DNA of 64,000 nucleotides, from contig OZ029914.1 of NCBI GenBank assembly GCA_964023275.1, positions 46,077,838-46,141,837 on the forward strand, read 5' to 3'. The DNA is from Norana najaformis (lineage: Eukaryota; Annelida; Clitellata; Crassiclitellata; Hormogastridae). Below, piece after piece: positions 11,409 through 24,000 of this stretch (positions are counted from its first letter, which is position 1; each line of letters starts with the position of its first letter). The translations under genes and the position numbers were made by a program. Under the pieces are notes generated by a model. The model worked only from the letters and a program-made list of their open reading frames with translations. It was not told where the DNA came from and ran no database searches.

Positions 11409-13640
11409 AATATTATTATTTATTAAGCACCACTACATAATGATTAAGTATCAATCGATGGCGCTGGGCAATTTTGAGTGAAATCATCTTCCCCTCCGAA
11501 TAGCATTCCGTGTGTTATTAACTGACATGACTAACTATTTGTGTCGATAATGATAGACATTAACATCTTTACGACAATCAAATTTGAGGGTTTAGGCCGA
11601 GTCCAATTGCCGCTTCTAAACCCCTTTCTGCTGAGACCCGCACATCAATCACGTAGACCCCATAGCTAATCATCAGTGATAATCGCCTAAATAACTAATC
11701 AGTCTCCTAGTGGTCTTGCTTGTCTGGGTTTTACCCTGACACTGAACGTGACCCAGTATCCTAAAAGCACTCGCGGAGTTTGATTTTACTACATGCGCGC
11801 CAGTGTCTAGTAAGCTGGTCTCCCTGACGCAGCTATTGTGCAGCGCTAATACATTTCGGCTTTTAAATTATGTGAAGCATTAACGATGCTAATTTATTTA
11901 CATTGCCAACCTTCTAAACGCACTCTCTAGCTTTCCGGAGTAGTAGAATCGCAAACCAAGTAATGAGAAGGTGAAACTGGACATATAATCGCCAATTAAG
12001 ACATACTAAGAATTTCAGAGAGCTGATGGGGGTTGCAATACGTACTTTCTGTGTGAAAGAAATTTCGCTTAACTAGGAGAGAGTAGAAAGATGGCTACTA
12101 TACGAAGTCCACGCTGTTTACATTTCGCATCTACACTACATGGCTGCCGGATCCAGATCATTCATTCATTCATTCATTCATTCATTCATCCATCCATCCA
12201 TCCATCTATCCATTCATCCGTACATACATACATACATACATTCATTCATTAAGTCGTGGTTCATATCTATACCTTTGACATTAATTACTACGCTAAGTAT
12301 AAAAGAAGGACATACAACACAACCAGAACAAAAAACGATTATTTTAACAAGTTTAAAAAAATATTACTTTAATCAGAACAAAAACTCAGTACAGTCTCTG
12401 TGAATCAGTTCCTTAATTACAAGCTGACATTTCGACATCAGAAATGTTCTGACTTGGATAATCTCATAGTTAGTCAGATCTTGGCAATTAACATCGAGCT
12501 GCATGATCTCTATAGCATCTTAACTCGGAAAACAATATCTCAACTAGATACATCCATTCTAATTAACATTATCGAACAAATTTAACCAATCGCGATAGTG
12601 GAGAAAATAGTATAACTGTCCAAAGTTGGTTGTTCTTCCACATGTCACTGGTTCTCCTGAAATGTAGCCATCATTCGGATCGACCTCAACTTTTCCCATT
12701 CCTTTCCAGCTAAATCACGCCTACGCAGCCAATGATGATTAAAGTTCTAAGAAGACTTGTAGACAGACATCTCGTGTTTACCTAGGCAATGTAACGCCCA
12801 TTATTTGTGAGAACTTATTTTTGAATGTCCATACACGTGTACCTTAAAATGTTCTACAAGGAGCAATCGGTAATCCTACCAAAGAAAAGCTGTAGAGCAA
12901 TGCACAAAATTGGAATAAAAAGCCAATGAAAATTCCTGTTATATTCAAGGTTAGATTCTGGACTGCGTTTAATAGTAACTCAGTAATTCGTCGATATAAT
13001 TGAAAGTATCATGTAGATCCAATCTGCTGCAACGAAAAGTTGGGACTATGTAACGAATACTGCTTTGCTTTTGCGCAAAGGATTAGACGCTTTCTTTCCT
13101 GATGTTTTTCATAAAGAGATCAAACCAAAACACCCAAATCTGAAAACCTAAAGATGAGCCTTTTGTACAGAGGCGTATTTTCAGTCCAGCTAAGTACTGT
13201 TTGACTTTATTTGAAGCAGCAAAATAATGGGACACGTATTTTAATCTAAGACGGGTAGAGTAAACATAGATGTCCCACTTTGCAATGTTTCTTCACTCGT
13301 AGAAAACTTCCAAGGCTTCTTGGAAGCGCTACCGAGGAAGTTTACTTTCCTTAAATGTTTAATTAAGATTGTCAATGTTCAGATTTGTTTGTAGCCGTTT
13401 TAATAGAAATTAAACTGCACAGAAAGCCAGATCATCACAACAACGGAACCAGATCTTTGTAACTGGGAAAAACAACAACGAATACTTCTTCGCCTTTCCA
13501 CATAAACGAAATCGTCCCACTTGCTGCCGTTAGTGTCCGATTTCTGAATAAGTCTCAGAAAACTGTATTTCCAGTTAACAAAAAAAAAGAACAAAAAATA
13601 CTAGATCCAACGAAAAACACTGTCTGACACGACCGATGTG
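10107..13640. other. Intergenic sequence without supported genes
   Basis: This includes the 5' flank of the Mab-21-like gene, a (TTA)n tract at 11339-11420, a fragment near 11425-11500 resembling the 'catcagtcgatggcgct' retroelement family, and mixed (TTCA)/(TCCA)/(CATA) microsatellites at 12151-12250. On the minus strand around 12750-12580 a short open stretch (VDPNDGYISGEPVTCGRTTN) looks protein-like, but it has no linked splice partner. Confidence 0.5.
12151..12250. repeat. (TTCA)n-(TCCA)n-(CATA)n compound microsatellite
   Basis: Consecutive tetranucleotide blocks are visible directly. The Ser-Phe-Ile-His reading of this tract is an artefact. Confidence 0.9.
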
Positions 13641-13643
13641 TTC

Positions 13644-13705
13644 AAAGATGGCCGCAATATGTCACATGACACACCACGTGTTGTAATACGTAACGCGTGA
13701 CGTCA
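13644..13705. promoter_or_regulatory. Cluster of promoter-like motifs in a CpG-richer patch
   Basis: Within 60 bp are 'aaagatggccgc' (YY1-like), the palindrome-like 'gtcacatgac', the E-box CACGTG at 13675-13680 and a perfect CRE, TGACGTCA, at 13698-13705. The following 200 bp are GC-richer than the surroundings and open in several frames on both strands. This could be a promoter or first-exon region of an undetected gene, or chance. No transcript is implied. Confidence 0.25.
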
Positions 13706-14014
13706 ACTGTTGCAGCCTTAGCAGAGCTTTCTGATGACGCTCTTGTAACTGCTGGTGCATCCGTGGCAGACGTGTACGCAGGTGAAATGTTCCACCCTTT
13801 CCCAGGTAAAATGAGTGACATCGCAGCAGCAGACCAGCCAACAGCAGCTCGTGTGGCACTGGCGGATGTTGCGCTTCGACCTTGACCGGGCTGATGATGA
13901 CGACGACGACGATGATGACACGGAATTCGCTTCAAACCAATCAGTAAATAAGTATGTTAGTAAGTTGTCATTGCTACTAGACAGGAATTGGAGTGGCATG
14001 TATATCTGACAAGG

Positions 14015-14200
14015 TACGAGAAGTCAGGCTGAGATAGTATGGTCATGTGATGAGGAAAGAGGAGGAAAATGCATTAAAGGAATTATGACAGCAGAGAGGT
14101 TTACGGACGCCGCAGTCGGGGACGACAAAAGAAGAGATGGGGAGAAATGATTCAACAAGACCTAAAGCTCCTCAGATTGAAGAAAGAAGATACTGGAATA
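14015..14200 (+). mobile_element. LINE ORF2 C-terminal fragment, frame-broken
   Basis: It matches the better preserved reverse-strand copy at 32.4-32.7 kb (tggtcatgtgatgagg, attatgacagcagag, gacctaaagctcctcag). In that copy the region encodes RWYGHVMRRE and IQQDLKLLRLKKED, typical of the end of non-LTR reverse transcriptase ORFs. Frameshifts break this one. It runs directly into a (GTCT)n tract. Confidence 0.65.
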
Positions 14201-14201
14201 T

Positions 14202-14205
14202 TTTG

Positions 14206-14259
<54 letters not shown>

Positions 14260-14765
14260 ATAACTGATAACTGTAGGTCACTAAATAAAGACTCTTCTGA
14301 CGACCTTTTTAAACATTCGTCAGGTTGTATACGTACTGAAGTTAGTGGCTGAGATCTGGCTGTCCGTTTCGCTGACCGGGTAAATCCAGTAGACGGGTAT
14401 CCCTTCGCAAAGGTCACGACCCTTGACCCCGAGGACACTTCGGTCATCCAGAGGTGTACTCGATGTTTCGTAGACTTGTGACACGTGATTCTTGTCAGTC
14501 TGAAGCACATCATGACACAGTGTATATGCACCTCATTTGTTATAATCTCAGTATGTGTATTTGTGTATGTGTGCAAGTGTGCTTGTACCTACCTGCCTGC
14601 CTGCCTGTCTGTCTGTATGTATGTATGTTTGTCTGTCTTTCTGTCTGAGCTGGTGATGTCTGTCTGTCTGTGTGTCTGTCTGCCTGTGTGTGTCTGTGTG
14701 TGTATATGTATATGTCTGTGTGTCTGCCTGCCTGCCTGTCTGTCTGTCTGTCTTTATTTGTTTGT
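14202..14765. repeat. (GTCT)n tract and later CTGT/CCTG-rich microsatellite region
   Basis: Bases 14202-14259 are pure (GTCT)n following the LINE fragment. Bases 14583-14765 are a second, impure tract of CTGT, CCTG and TGTG units. About 320 bp of unique sequence lies between them. Long Cys/Val/Leu readings are artefacts. Confidence 0.9.
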
Positions 14766-15168
14766 TTGTTTGGACATCTCTATAGCGCCGTTTTAAGAAC
14801 ATCCAAAGCACTTATAATGTAAGTTGATTTGTCATTTATATAGCGCCTCTTCACAGAATCTCGTGCTGGGCGTGAAATACCGGTTTCATGTAGCCTTCTG
14901 CTGCACACTCAGTCGCTACTCATGCGTCATCTAGCGAATGTAATGCGAAACGACTACTCGCAAGACATTCCTTTTAGATTTTCTCCCCATATAAATTTCC
15001 CATTGTTTTCAATCCAAACACAAATCGCACCTCGTTGAGTAAGAACGGTACAAGATGTACTTGTATATGAGCAACAAACATTGAAGAGTTTAGTAACTGC
15101 CAGTTCATACACTAATCAATATTTGTATAAACAGTCCATATATACACTGTAAGCCTTACAATAGTCAT

Positions 15169-16110
15169 AATATATATTATATATATATATGCATGTATGC
15201 TACAGACTTCTATATTTGAAACACATATATATATATATATATAATTGTATGTATTATATGCATTATAATTATATATATATAAGTAAGCAGCAGAATCAAG
15301 ATATGCGAATATTGGCCTGATCATGATCTGTCATATTTACCATATTATAGTATACAAGGACTAAGCGACAGTTAAGCATATTGGACTTTGGCATAGTAAA
15401 AATCACACACGCGCCCACATAGAGATTTATTGATATCATATTTACCTTAATAGCTATTTAAATATCTGAGTCATTTGACCGAATTCCGTCTTAGAGAGAG
15501 AAATGATATTTCGTGTCGTAATTTATGGACACAAGACTCAAACTTGAATACACAGAAACCAACCAATTGAATCGAAAAGCATGAAAACACCAGTAACAAA
15601 GATTCAGTGAAACTGTCAAATGAGAGGGCGTTAAATCTACATACATGAGTATCTGAATGGGTATTTAAGACTGTCGATAATTTATGGTGCCCTATTTTGG
15701 TTCTCTTGCAAGATGCAAATAGTCTCATATAATATTGTAGGTCTATAGTAAAAGGCCGGCCATGTTAGCGGAATTGATTTTTGCTCTTTTCGGTTCTCTC
15801 TTTGATATCAAATATATTACTGTCATTTTTATTTGCAAAAGGTAATTGAAGTAGGCCTCATCTAAAACGTTCCTTCGAAGGCCAATCTATTCTGAAAATT
15901 TCGAGAGTATCGGCCTAACACGATCCTATAAGCCGCCTTATGTAAATATGTATGTATGTTTTGTATGTATGTAAATATGTATGTTGTGTATGTATGTAAA
16001 TATGTATGTATGTTGTGTATGTAAGTTGTGTATGTATGTTGTGTATGTATGTTGTGTATGTATGTTGTGTATGCATGTTGTGTATGTATGTATGCATATA
16101 TGTATGTATC
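15169..16110. repeat. TA-rich tracts and (TGTA)n-type microsatellite
   Basis: Interrupted (TA)n runs lie at about 15169-15290. A tract built from 'tgtatgtatgt' and 'tgtgtatg' occupies about 15945-16110. Between them I see no gene. Confidence 0.8.
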
Positions 16111-16397
16111 TGAATATTAATATATCGCCTTTTAAGTTCTAAAGCAACAGTTAAGACGCCGCTGAGAAATCAGATAATTGGCGAATGATACAATTCAATT
16201 GACTTGGTGTCCCAAAAAACAGTCAGACATTTTGAAGCATTGGACACAGTAGCATAACCATGGGCCTGCAGAGCCCGCAACTTGGGGGGGGGGCGAGCCC
16301 GAATCTGAAAAGAGGTGGTCCACTTAGAATCTGATAAACTACGAATTTTTTACCAGCTGATCAATCTGCTGGGACCTAGAATTTGAAGTATGCCACT

Positions 16398-16520
16398 GAT
16401 TGCATGTCTAATCTAATCTAAGAACTTCTATCGCGCCGCTGAAATAATAATGTTCAAGGCATCAGTCGATGGTCGCTGCTAAGCAAAATCGTTGTCCAAG
16501 ACATAAGATCTTGGCAACCG
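16398..16520 (-). mobile_element. GCGCTATA-type retroelement fragment with (TTAGA)n tail
   Basis: In the plus orientation it reads 'gtctaatctaatctaag', 'cttctatcgcgccgct', then 'aaggcatcagtcgatggtcgct'. The same order recurs at 21150-21300 and 38028-38165, and in part at 32115-32280, 11425-11500 and 50310-50390. Read in reverse, the element ends in GGCGC(T)ATAGAAG followed by an ATTAG pentamer tail. Confidence 0.6.
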
Positions 16521-17447
16521 AAAAGTATAACTGATTTTCCTTTGACGAAACACGGCCTTTTTGTTTCTTAAATTCATGGACGCCATGCAGGAAACGCACG
16601 TACATACAAATGAATCAGCCATTCGAATGCAAAGTCAACTAAAAGCGCCTAGCACCGGCGTTAAAGAATTAAAGGGAGTGGGCGTTGAAATATGGGCGAA
16701 ATATGTTTAAAGAGTACTCGATCTGATTTTTAAGTCACAAGTCCCATGCTGAGCCAAGAGAAATGCTATAAATTTTGGCTGTACACAAAGAACCAAAATG
16801 GTCCAGATATGCAAAGATACATAAATATGTATATATATATATTTATATATACTAATATAAATATGCGAATGCTGTGAAGCTCGTTGAAAATAAACCTCAT
16901 ATGTGAACTACCTCTTAATGCACCAAGCCCTCCGATGAACGCTTGTTACTGGTTAAACGTGCATGAATGCGTGGCAGCTCAATCGATTTCAGGAACGAAC
17001 TCCTATGTATGGGGCATGAAAACTTGATCTCTATTTAAGCATGGAGCATGACAACTCTGCTGGGCTCCCTTTGTTCCATGGAAACCGAAAATAACACTTT
17101 TATAATGTCTTTCATCGCTGATCTGTTTGTCCATGCGAAATTCTTTCCAACAGTAACTGTCTAAATGCGTCGCGTAACTTCTGTGATTAATTATATTAGA
17201 AAAAACGTCGTATTTTATTGTTATGATTAAAATTGTGGCAAAAAATGTAACAACATAGTAGCTAAGTTATTTTTATGAAGCGGCAGGAAAGGTGAGAAGA
17301 ATAGCAAGTCTCTCTTAAAACTGCAAACGGTTTGATGTCGCCACTGGTATAGATATAGTCAGTGTTTTCTGACTGTTATTACGGACTATATAGTTTATCT
17401 TGGAGGACGAAAAATTGACTTGGAGAGTAAAACTTTTCTATGCTCAC

Positions 17448-19080
17448 ATTTAGGCTGAAAACGACATCAGCTGGACGAACGTAGGAATCTTTTTTGAATG
17501 TAGACAAATAGCAGACTTCGTCGAATGGCCTTGTAATCTTCATTATCTGAATATCCTGTTCAGAACAAAAGAAACAATAGGGCCTAACCTTCATTATCCA
17601 ATTCAAAACATAACAATATCTTCATTATCTGGATATCAAAGTCAAAAAGACAGTCTTCACTCTCCTGTTCAACACAAAAGACGATCTTCGTAGTATGGAT
17701 ACCTGGTTCAAAAGAAATTAATATGCGTTATTTCAAAGTGTCGTTCAAAAGAAAACACCCTCTTCGTTATCTTAATAAAACATCTGAAGTATTCGATTAT
17801 CGAAGTACTTCACAGAGATATTATTTTTCTAATTAAGGCTGTCTATGTTTATTTTTACAACAAAGCCATCTAAATTATCCAGTATTTGGTTACATATAAC
17901 AAGTCTTGCCAGTTGTGTATCAATACAGTTAATGTGGGCCTTCGTCTCGCATGTCTACCCTGGATTACGACACTTGAGAAGAGTTTATACCTGATTGAAG
18001 TCATCGATAATGGTCACTCGTTCGTTTGGAGAGGCCGTGACGTAGTATTCGATGACGTTATTAATGCCGGAAGTGGCCACTTCTTGGTCAACCAAATGAC
18101 CACTGCTGCCCTTGAACGACGTTCTGAACTGAAAAGGATTGTAAAGTAATGTACTGCAACGTTTTCATATAGCGCTACAATATTTTGTCACTTTGTTAGG
18201 CTGTTATGCTTTCGTCGTGAGTTTCTTTAATTGGTTGATTAAAGTGTAGCGTAGTTAATTCATTAATTTATGTAGAACATTTCTATAGCGCCCTCCTAGA
18301 TGCCTACTGAGAGGCGATCCCAGCCCCGGCGAAAGGGTTAGTGTAGTATAGTGAATTGTAGTGCAATGTAGAGTAGTCCAGTGCTGTGTAGCGCAGTGTA
18401 GCGCAATGTAGTGTAGTCTAGTGGAATGCAGTGAAGCGTACTGATTGATCGGTACAGGTGTTAGGCGACATCTTAAGGCTGTACAGACCGTTTACACCCA
18501 TCTCACATTATATGGATTTGATGAAGTTTCAAACCAAAAATTCTAAAAGCTCCGCTGCACTTGGATTTTTTAAAAATTGCCCGATGGCAGCTGGTTCCCT
18601 GCTGCGATAGTCTCCATAGTTTAAAAGATCGAGATCATCCTGCAGGTGTTGAAGACGAAGACGTTGGAAGGGGTACCAGCGTGAATCACTTAGGAGCGAT
18701 GAGAATGGGATTTGGATCGGTTGCTTATGACAAAAGAGATGGATGGGGGTTTGGTAGCTATACGACATAAGATGCATACATCAATGTCTGATAAAGGGAA
18801 TGATATACGCATCTTATGTCACCTGGTAAACCAGGTGGGTTGTATTATGGTATTAAAAATTATTAAATGTGTGTTCCACATAATACATGTGTGTATGTGT
18901 TTATGTATACGTTTATATGCGTCTTTGTATGCTTGCGTGTAGCTAGAAGCTTTATATAGCGCCTTTAAGTACCTCACAGAAGCCGTTTGAGGTGATTGAT
19001 TAATAAAACTTGCACTGCATCATCCTAACAGAAATATTGTCCGACATGGCATCTTAGAGAAAATTATTGTCTCTAAATCC

Positions 19081-19114
<34 letters not shown>

Positions 19115-20988
19115 CAAGTTTGACCGAAAAATCGGAATTTAGTAATTTAGTAAAAATTGGGCAACTTGTGTTAAAGACGATCTTCATGAAATGGATATCT
19201 AGTTCAAAAGAAAATAATATGCGTTATTTCAAAATGTCGTTCAAAACAAAACACTGTCTTCGTTATCTTAATAACACATCTGAAGTATTCGAATATCAAA
19301 GTACTTTACAAAGATATTATTTTTCTAATTAAGGCTGTCTATTTTTATTTTTACAACAAACCATCTTAATCATCCAGTATCCACGCTGTCTCTCCGTCTG
19401 ACTTTTGGATCTTGACCTGGAACCGAACCCTTCTGCCTATCGATTTTGTTTTGACTGATCGCCTGTGAATAAGCTGGTCCCCGCGGCGCGGCTTTCGTTG
19501 GGCGCTGTAGAAATCTCGGGAGTAGGATTACGAAAGTATTTTAAAAATTTTCTTAAGTTACTATGTTTCACTGTTAGACAGTCGACGCTTTTTGAGTACA
19601 CAGAATAGAATCTGGTCTTTTAAGACATTACTCGTAAGAATGTGGTCGGTACTACAGCAGTGAACTTCTGGTGTTTACCTTGATGTAGTCGTTGTCATAC
19701 GTAGGTGAAGTGAAATAGAGTGTCACGAGTGTGCAGCTGATGATGGCTCCAGCTACAGCAACCACAATCCACCAGATGTACCAGATGCTCTTGGCTGGAA
19801 CCAGTCTTTCTTCCGGCCAAACTCCAGCTTCCAGTTTTTTCTGCAACACGTATTGTGTGAACATCAGTCATAAATAATTTAGACGAATTAATAATCATAT
19901 GTTACATAGATGCTAAGTGCTAGCGTCACTCACTCACTCGCTCACTGTACCCGCTCACTCACTCACTCCACTCCACTCCACTCACTCACTCTCATTTATT
20001 CACTCACTCACTCACTCACACACTCACTCACTTACCCACCCACCAACTCACTCACTCATTGTAGCGATTCTTCATATCTTCGCATTAAATCGTTTATATG
20101 TGTTGATTGACTGTTTATAGTCTGAGCTACATTGAATGGGAGGTCTATAAACTAATGACTGCCAGTTATAGCCTTTTCAGCAGACTCTGTGTAGCGATCT
20201 CGGTGAAGCTGTTTGAAAACACTTGTCTCTGCTTCCAAGCAGAAGAATTAGCAACCGGCTTAAGCTGGTTGAATAAGCGATAAGTCATACGATGCATTGC
20301 GAGCACTGGCCCCGTGTCCACGACCTTAGGATTCGTCTTTTGCCGGCTCAACGGCCTTGTTAAAGGAAATGGACGCTTCCCTATTTCACTATGGGATATG
20401 AGAGACTTCACTTGCGAAATTTATGTAGTGTTTCTGTATAATGTTTTAAGAATACTCAGTCAAAGTGAAGTCAAGCAGTGAGTTGTAGTAGGTAAGCGTC
20501 CAGTAGTAATGTACGATTCTTAGAATATTAGTTCTTTTCAATGTGATCCTATATTTAAAGAGTAGCCTATTCAAAACATCTGCACGTAAAAGAGTGGGGT
20601 TAATTGAATCTACACGTACATAAATATAAAAGTTATACATGCATACATACATACATAAAATACATACATACATAAAATACATACATACATAAAGTACATA
20701 CATATATAAAATACATACATACATACATAAAATACATACATACATAAAATACATACATACATAAAATACAAATATGCATACATACATACATAAAATACAT
20801 ACACACATACATACATAAAATACATACATACATAAAGTACATACATATATAAAATACATACATACATACATAAAATACATGCATACATAAAATACAAATA
20901 TACATACATACATACATAAAATACATACACACATACATACATAAAATACATACATACATACATACATAAAATACATACATGCATAAAA

Positions 20989-21021
<33 letters not shown>

Positions 21022-24000
21022 GAATACATATATGCGAGCCAACAACAAAACAGAATCATCCTTTATAAGTCACATAACTTGTTGTGCATTTCTTCTAAGT
21101 ATTCACTCTTCCAAAAATCTGCATAATATGTAGGTATATACACGAATTCAGACATCGTAGCTAATCTAATGACTGCTATAGCGCGGTTTTCATAATGCAC
21201 AAGGCATCAATCGATAGTCACTTCATGTGACATCGTTGTTAAAAATCAGGAGCCTCGGTAGAAATCTGATAAGCCAGAAATCAGGTTACGATTCGTAAGC
21301 AATTTGGCGAATCTAAAATTATTCAATCTTCAGTGACAAAAAAATAGCATTGACAAGACTCTTCTCATGTGCAGTCTCGCCCACAACTCTCATCTTTGCA
21401 AAATCAGTTGTATGCAAAGTAATTTCAAATTCAATATCTATAATTGGTCATGCGCAAAAAATCTTGCGTATAGACGTGATGACGTCGCTGACCGACAAAG
21501 AAGGCAGCTTTCTGAATGCTTGTACGCGATGTTCCCCCAAGTCTTAAAATATCGCCATGTCGAGCGCACCTGTTGCTGTGTCCTGATCTATATTATAGAT
21601 CTTAAATCGATCTAATTTAATAATGCAATAGGTGATGTTGGCTTCATTGCAGTTCAGCGCAAACTCTGTGTTTTTGCCACAGATCACAGTGACAAGAACT
21701 TTCTATAATAGGGTCTCAAAATCCTAGTGAATATTCATCTTTGAATATAACAAAGAAAGAGGCCTTGTGTCTGGTTATTTATATAGGGCCGTTAAGAACC
21801 TCACAAAGACCTTAGTGTGGAAGTTAGCAAACACGTAGGTTGCTGCTGAATGCGCCAGGCAGTCGGTAGGAAGATGTTTAGTAGTCAAAGGCTGGTCTCT
21901 CCATTGTGTAGAGTCACGTCCTGTTTGTCAAGCTGACACTTTGTAGCCAGGGTTAACCCAAGGGTGACCTAAAGTGACGGAATGCTTCAGCAGCTTGTAT
22001 GTATGTATGTGTGTATGTGTGTATGTGTGTATGTATGTATGTATGTATGTATGTGTATGTATGTATGTATGTATGTGTGTGTATGTGTTTGTGTGTGTGC
22101 GTGTGTGTGTGTATGTGCGTGTGTATGTGTATGTGGGTATGCGTGTATGTGTGTATGTATGTATGTATGTATGTATGTATGTATGTATGTATGTATGCAT
22201 GTTCGGAGATACCATGTGAAGAACAAAATCTGATTGTCAGAAGACCAGAGAGAAAGAGGGACAGAAGAACTGTTAAGGTTGTGTTTAGGTTGAGAGAAAT
22301 GGGAAGGCGGTGGAATGGAGGGATGAGGGTAAAATTTCTTGAAAAGGTGAGACTTTAGTTCTGAACGGAAAGCCTGGAGAGTTATAGACAGAGGGCTTTT
22401 AATTCTGAGTGAAAAGCTATTTAAGACAAGGAGAAAATGTTTCTTCAACTGTTTCTGACGGAAATATTCTAAATTTAAGTGTAAGGTTGTTCCACAGGAA
22501 ATATCCAGTTTAAGGTGTACCAGCAAAAGTACACAATATATATATACACATATATACACACATATTTATGTATATATATATGTATACAATATATACATGA
22601 TGATGATGATGATGATGATGATGAGTTCTCTGCCCGAAGGCAGGTCCATTGGCTTTATGCCACTCGGGAATGAGATGAATGAGGTGGTTTCCCGTTGCCT
22701 TCCTCACAGACAACTGAGGATGATTAACTTGTCCAAGGTCGCTACGCAATGGCTTGAGGCAGATTCGAACCCGCGACCCTCCGGTTACGAGGCACAGACC
22801 ATACCACTACACCACCGCGTCCCTATATATATATATACAGCATAATACGAGTGTACCCCGAGCAAAATAGAAGGAACGCGATGGGCTCGTAATAGAAGCT
22901 GCAGTTGACACTGGGTTTCCTCGGTCAGATATAGAACGCGTCCGGAGTTCACAGGTCACTCCGCTATTCCAAATATTGACATATTTACTTTTACGGGCAG
23001 CGTTTGCCTTTCAGGCATCTGAATAAACCTGACTGGTGTTCAAATAGCGAGAATTGAAACGACCAAAGTACTGTAGACACCTTGGACAAGCATAGACGCT
23101 TCCTTTACAATGGAATCCGATATAAGGTGTGCTGGCGCTAATTCAGTCAAGCGTAACGGACAGGTGCGTTGTGGGCACAAGAGGGTCAGCTGGCATGGGT
23201 TGCTGTTATTGGCAGAGGTATAACTCGGTTTCGTCGTTGATAATCAATGTACGGAGTCAAGTCAACGGTCAATAGAGAGAGTCAAGTTCGCTGCGACATT
23301 AGATGTTTGCAAACGTATTGGCACTGAGATAAATGTTTGCCAATGCAGTTTTATAACCAGCGTTGCCAGACAGTACGCACTGAACTCCTCCTGTCATAAT
23401 GTACTTGTTCGACACGTGGTTCATACGGTAGCGCGATGGGTCTGCAATACAACGACTGCGAATATGAGCCTGCTTGGCGTCATCATCATCATCAATAACC
23501 GTGGGCTCAATGCCCGTAGGTGTCCGATGCCCGTTTCACAATGTGTCTCCACTCGATTCTGTTTTGAGCCGCATGTCCCAGTCTCTGCAAGTCCGCGCCA
23601 CACCACTCCTCAATGTCATCCACCCACTCTCGATGTGGTCTGCCTCTTTTGTTCGTACCTTCCATAATTCCAAACATCAGAGTCTTAATATTTCTGTTAT
23701 CCTTCATTCTACAGATATGTCCAAACAATCCAAGTTTTCGCTGAATAACCTTCTGCAGTAGATTCTCGGTTATAGCCACTCTTTCGTAAACCTCTTCATT
23801 CCTAATCTTCTGAGTCCATCCGATCCTTAGAATTTTTCTGTAACATTTTCTCTCAAATGCCAAGACTCTCCGTCGTGAGTCTTTTGTCAGGACCCAAGTC
23901 TCACATCCATACATCATGGTGCTAAATACACATGTCTTTAATACCTCCAGTTTTGTTTTCATGCTGATTGCTCTGCTCTTCCAAGTTTTATCCATTGCTT

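Noticed and set aside
13642..13999. Overlapping frames on both strands in the GC-richer patch
   Set aside because: Several frames are open together because stop codons are rare in GC-rich sequence; no domain and no linked splice sites.
20446..21059. Open frames of 126-200 codons rich in Tyr, Met, Val and Cys
   Set aside because: All three minus-strand frames are open at once because ATAC-type repeats lack stop codons in these frames; simple-sequence artefact.
22750..22825. Working tRNA gene on the minus strand
   Set aside because: A and B boxes are good but no anticodon arm or closing acceptor stem is evident, and a SINE body and (CAT)n tail follow.
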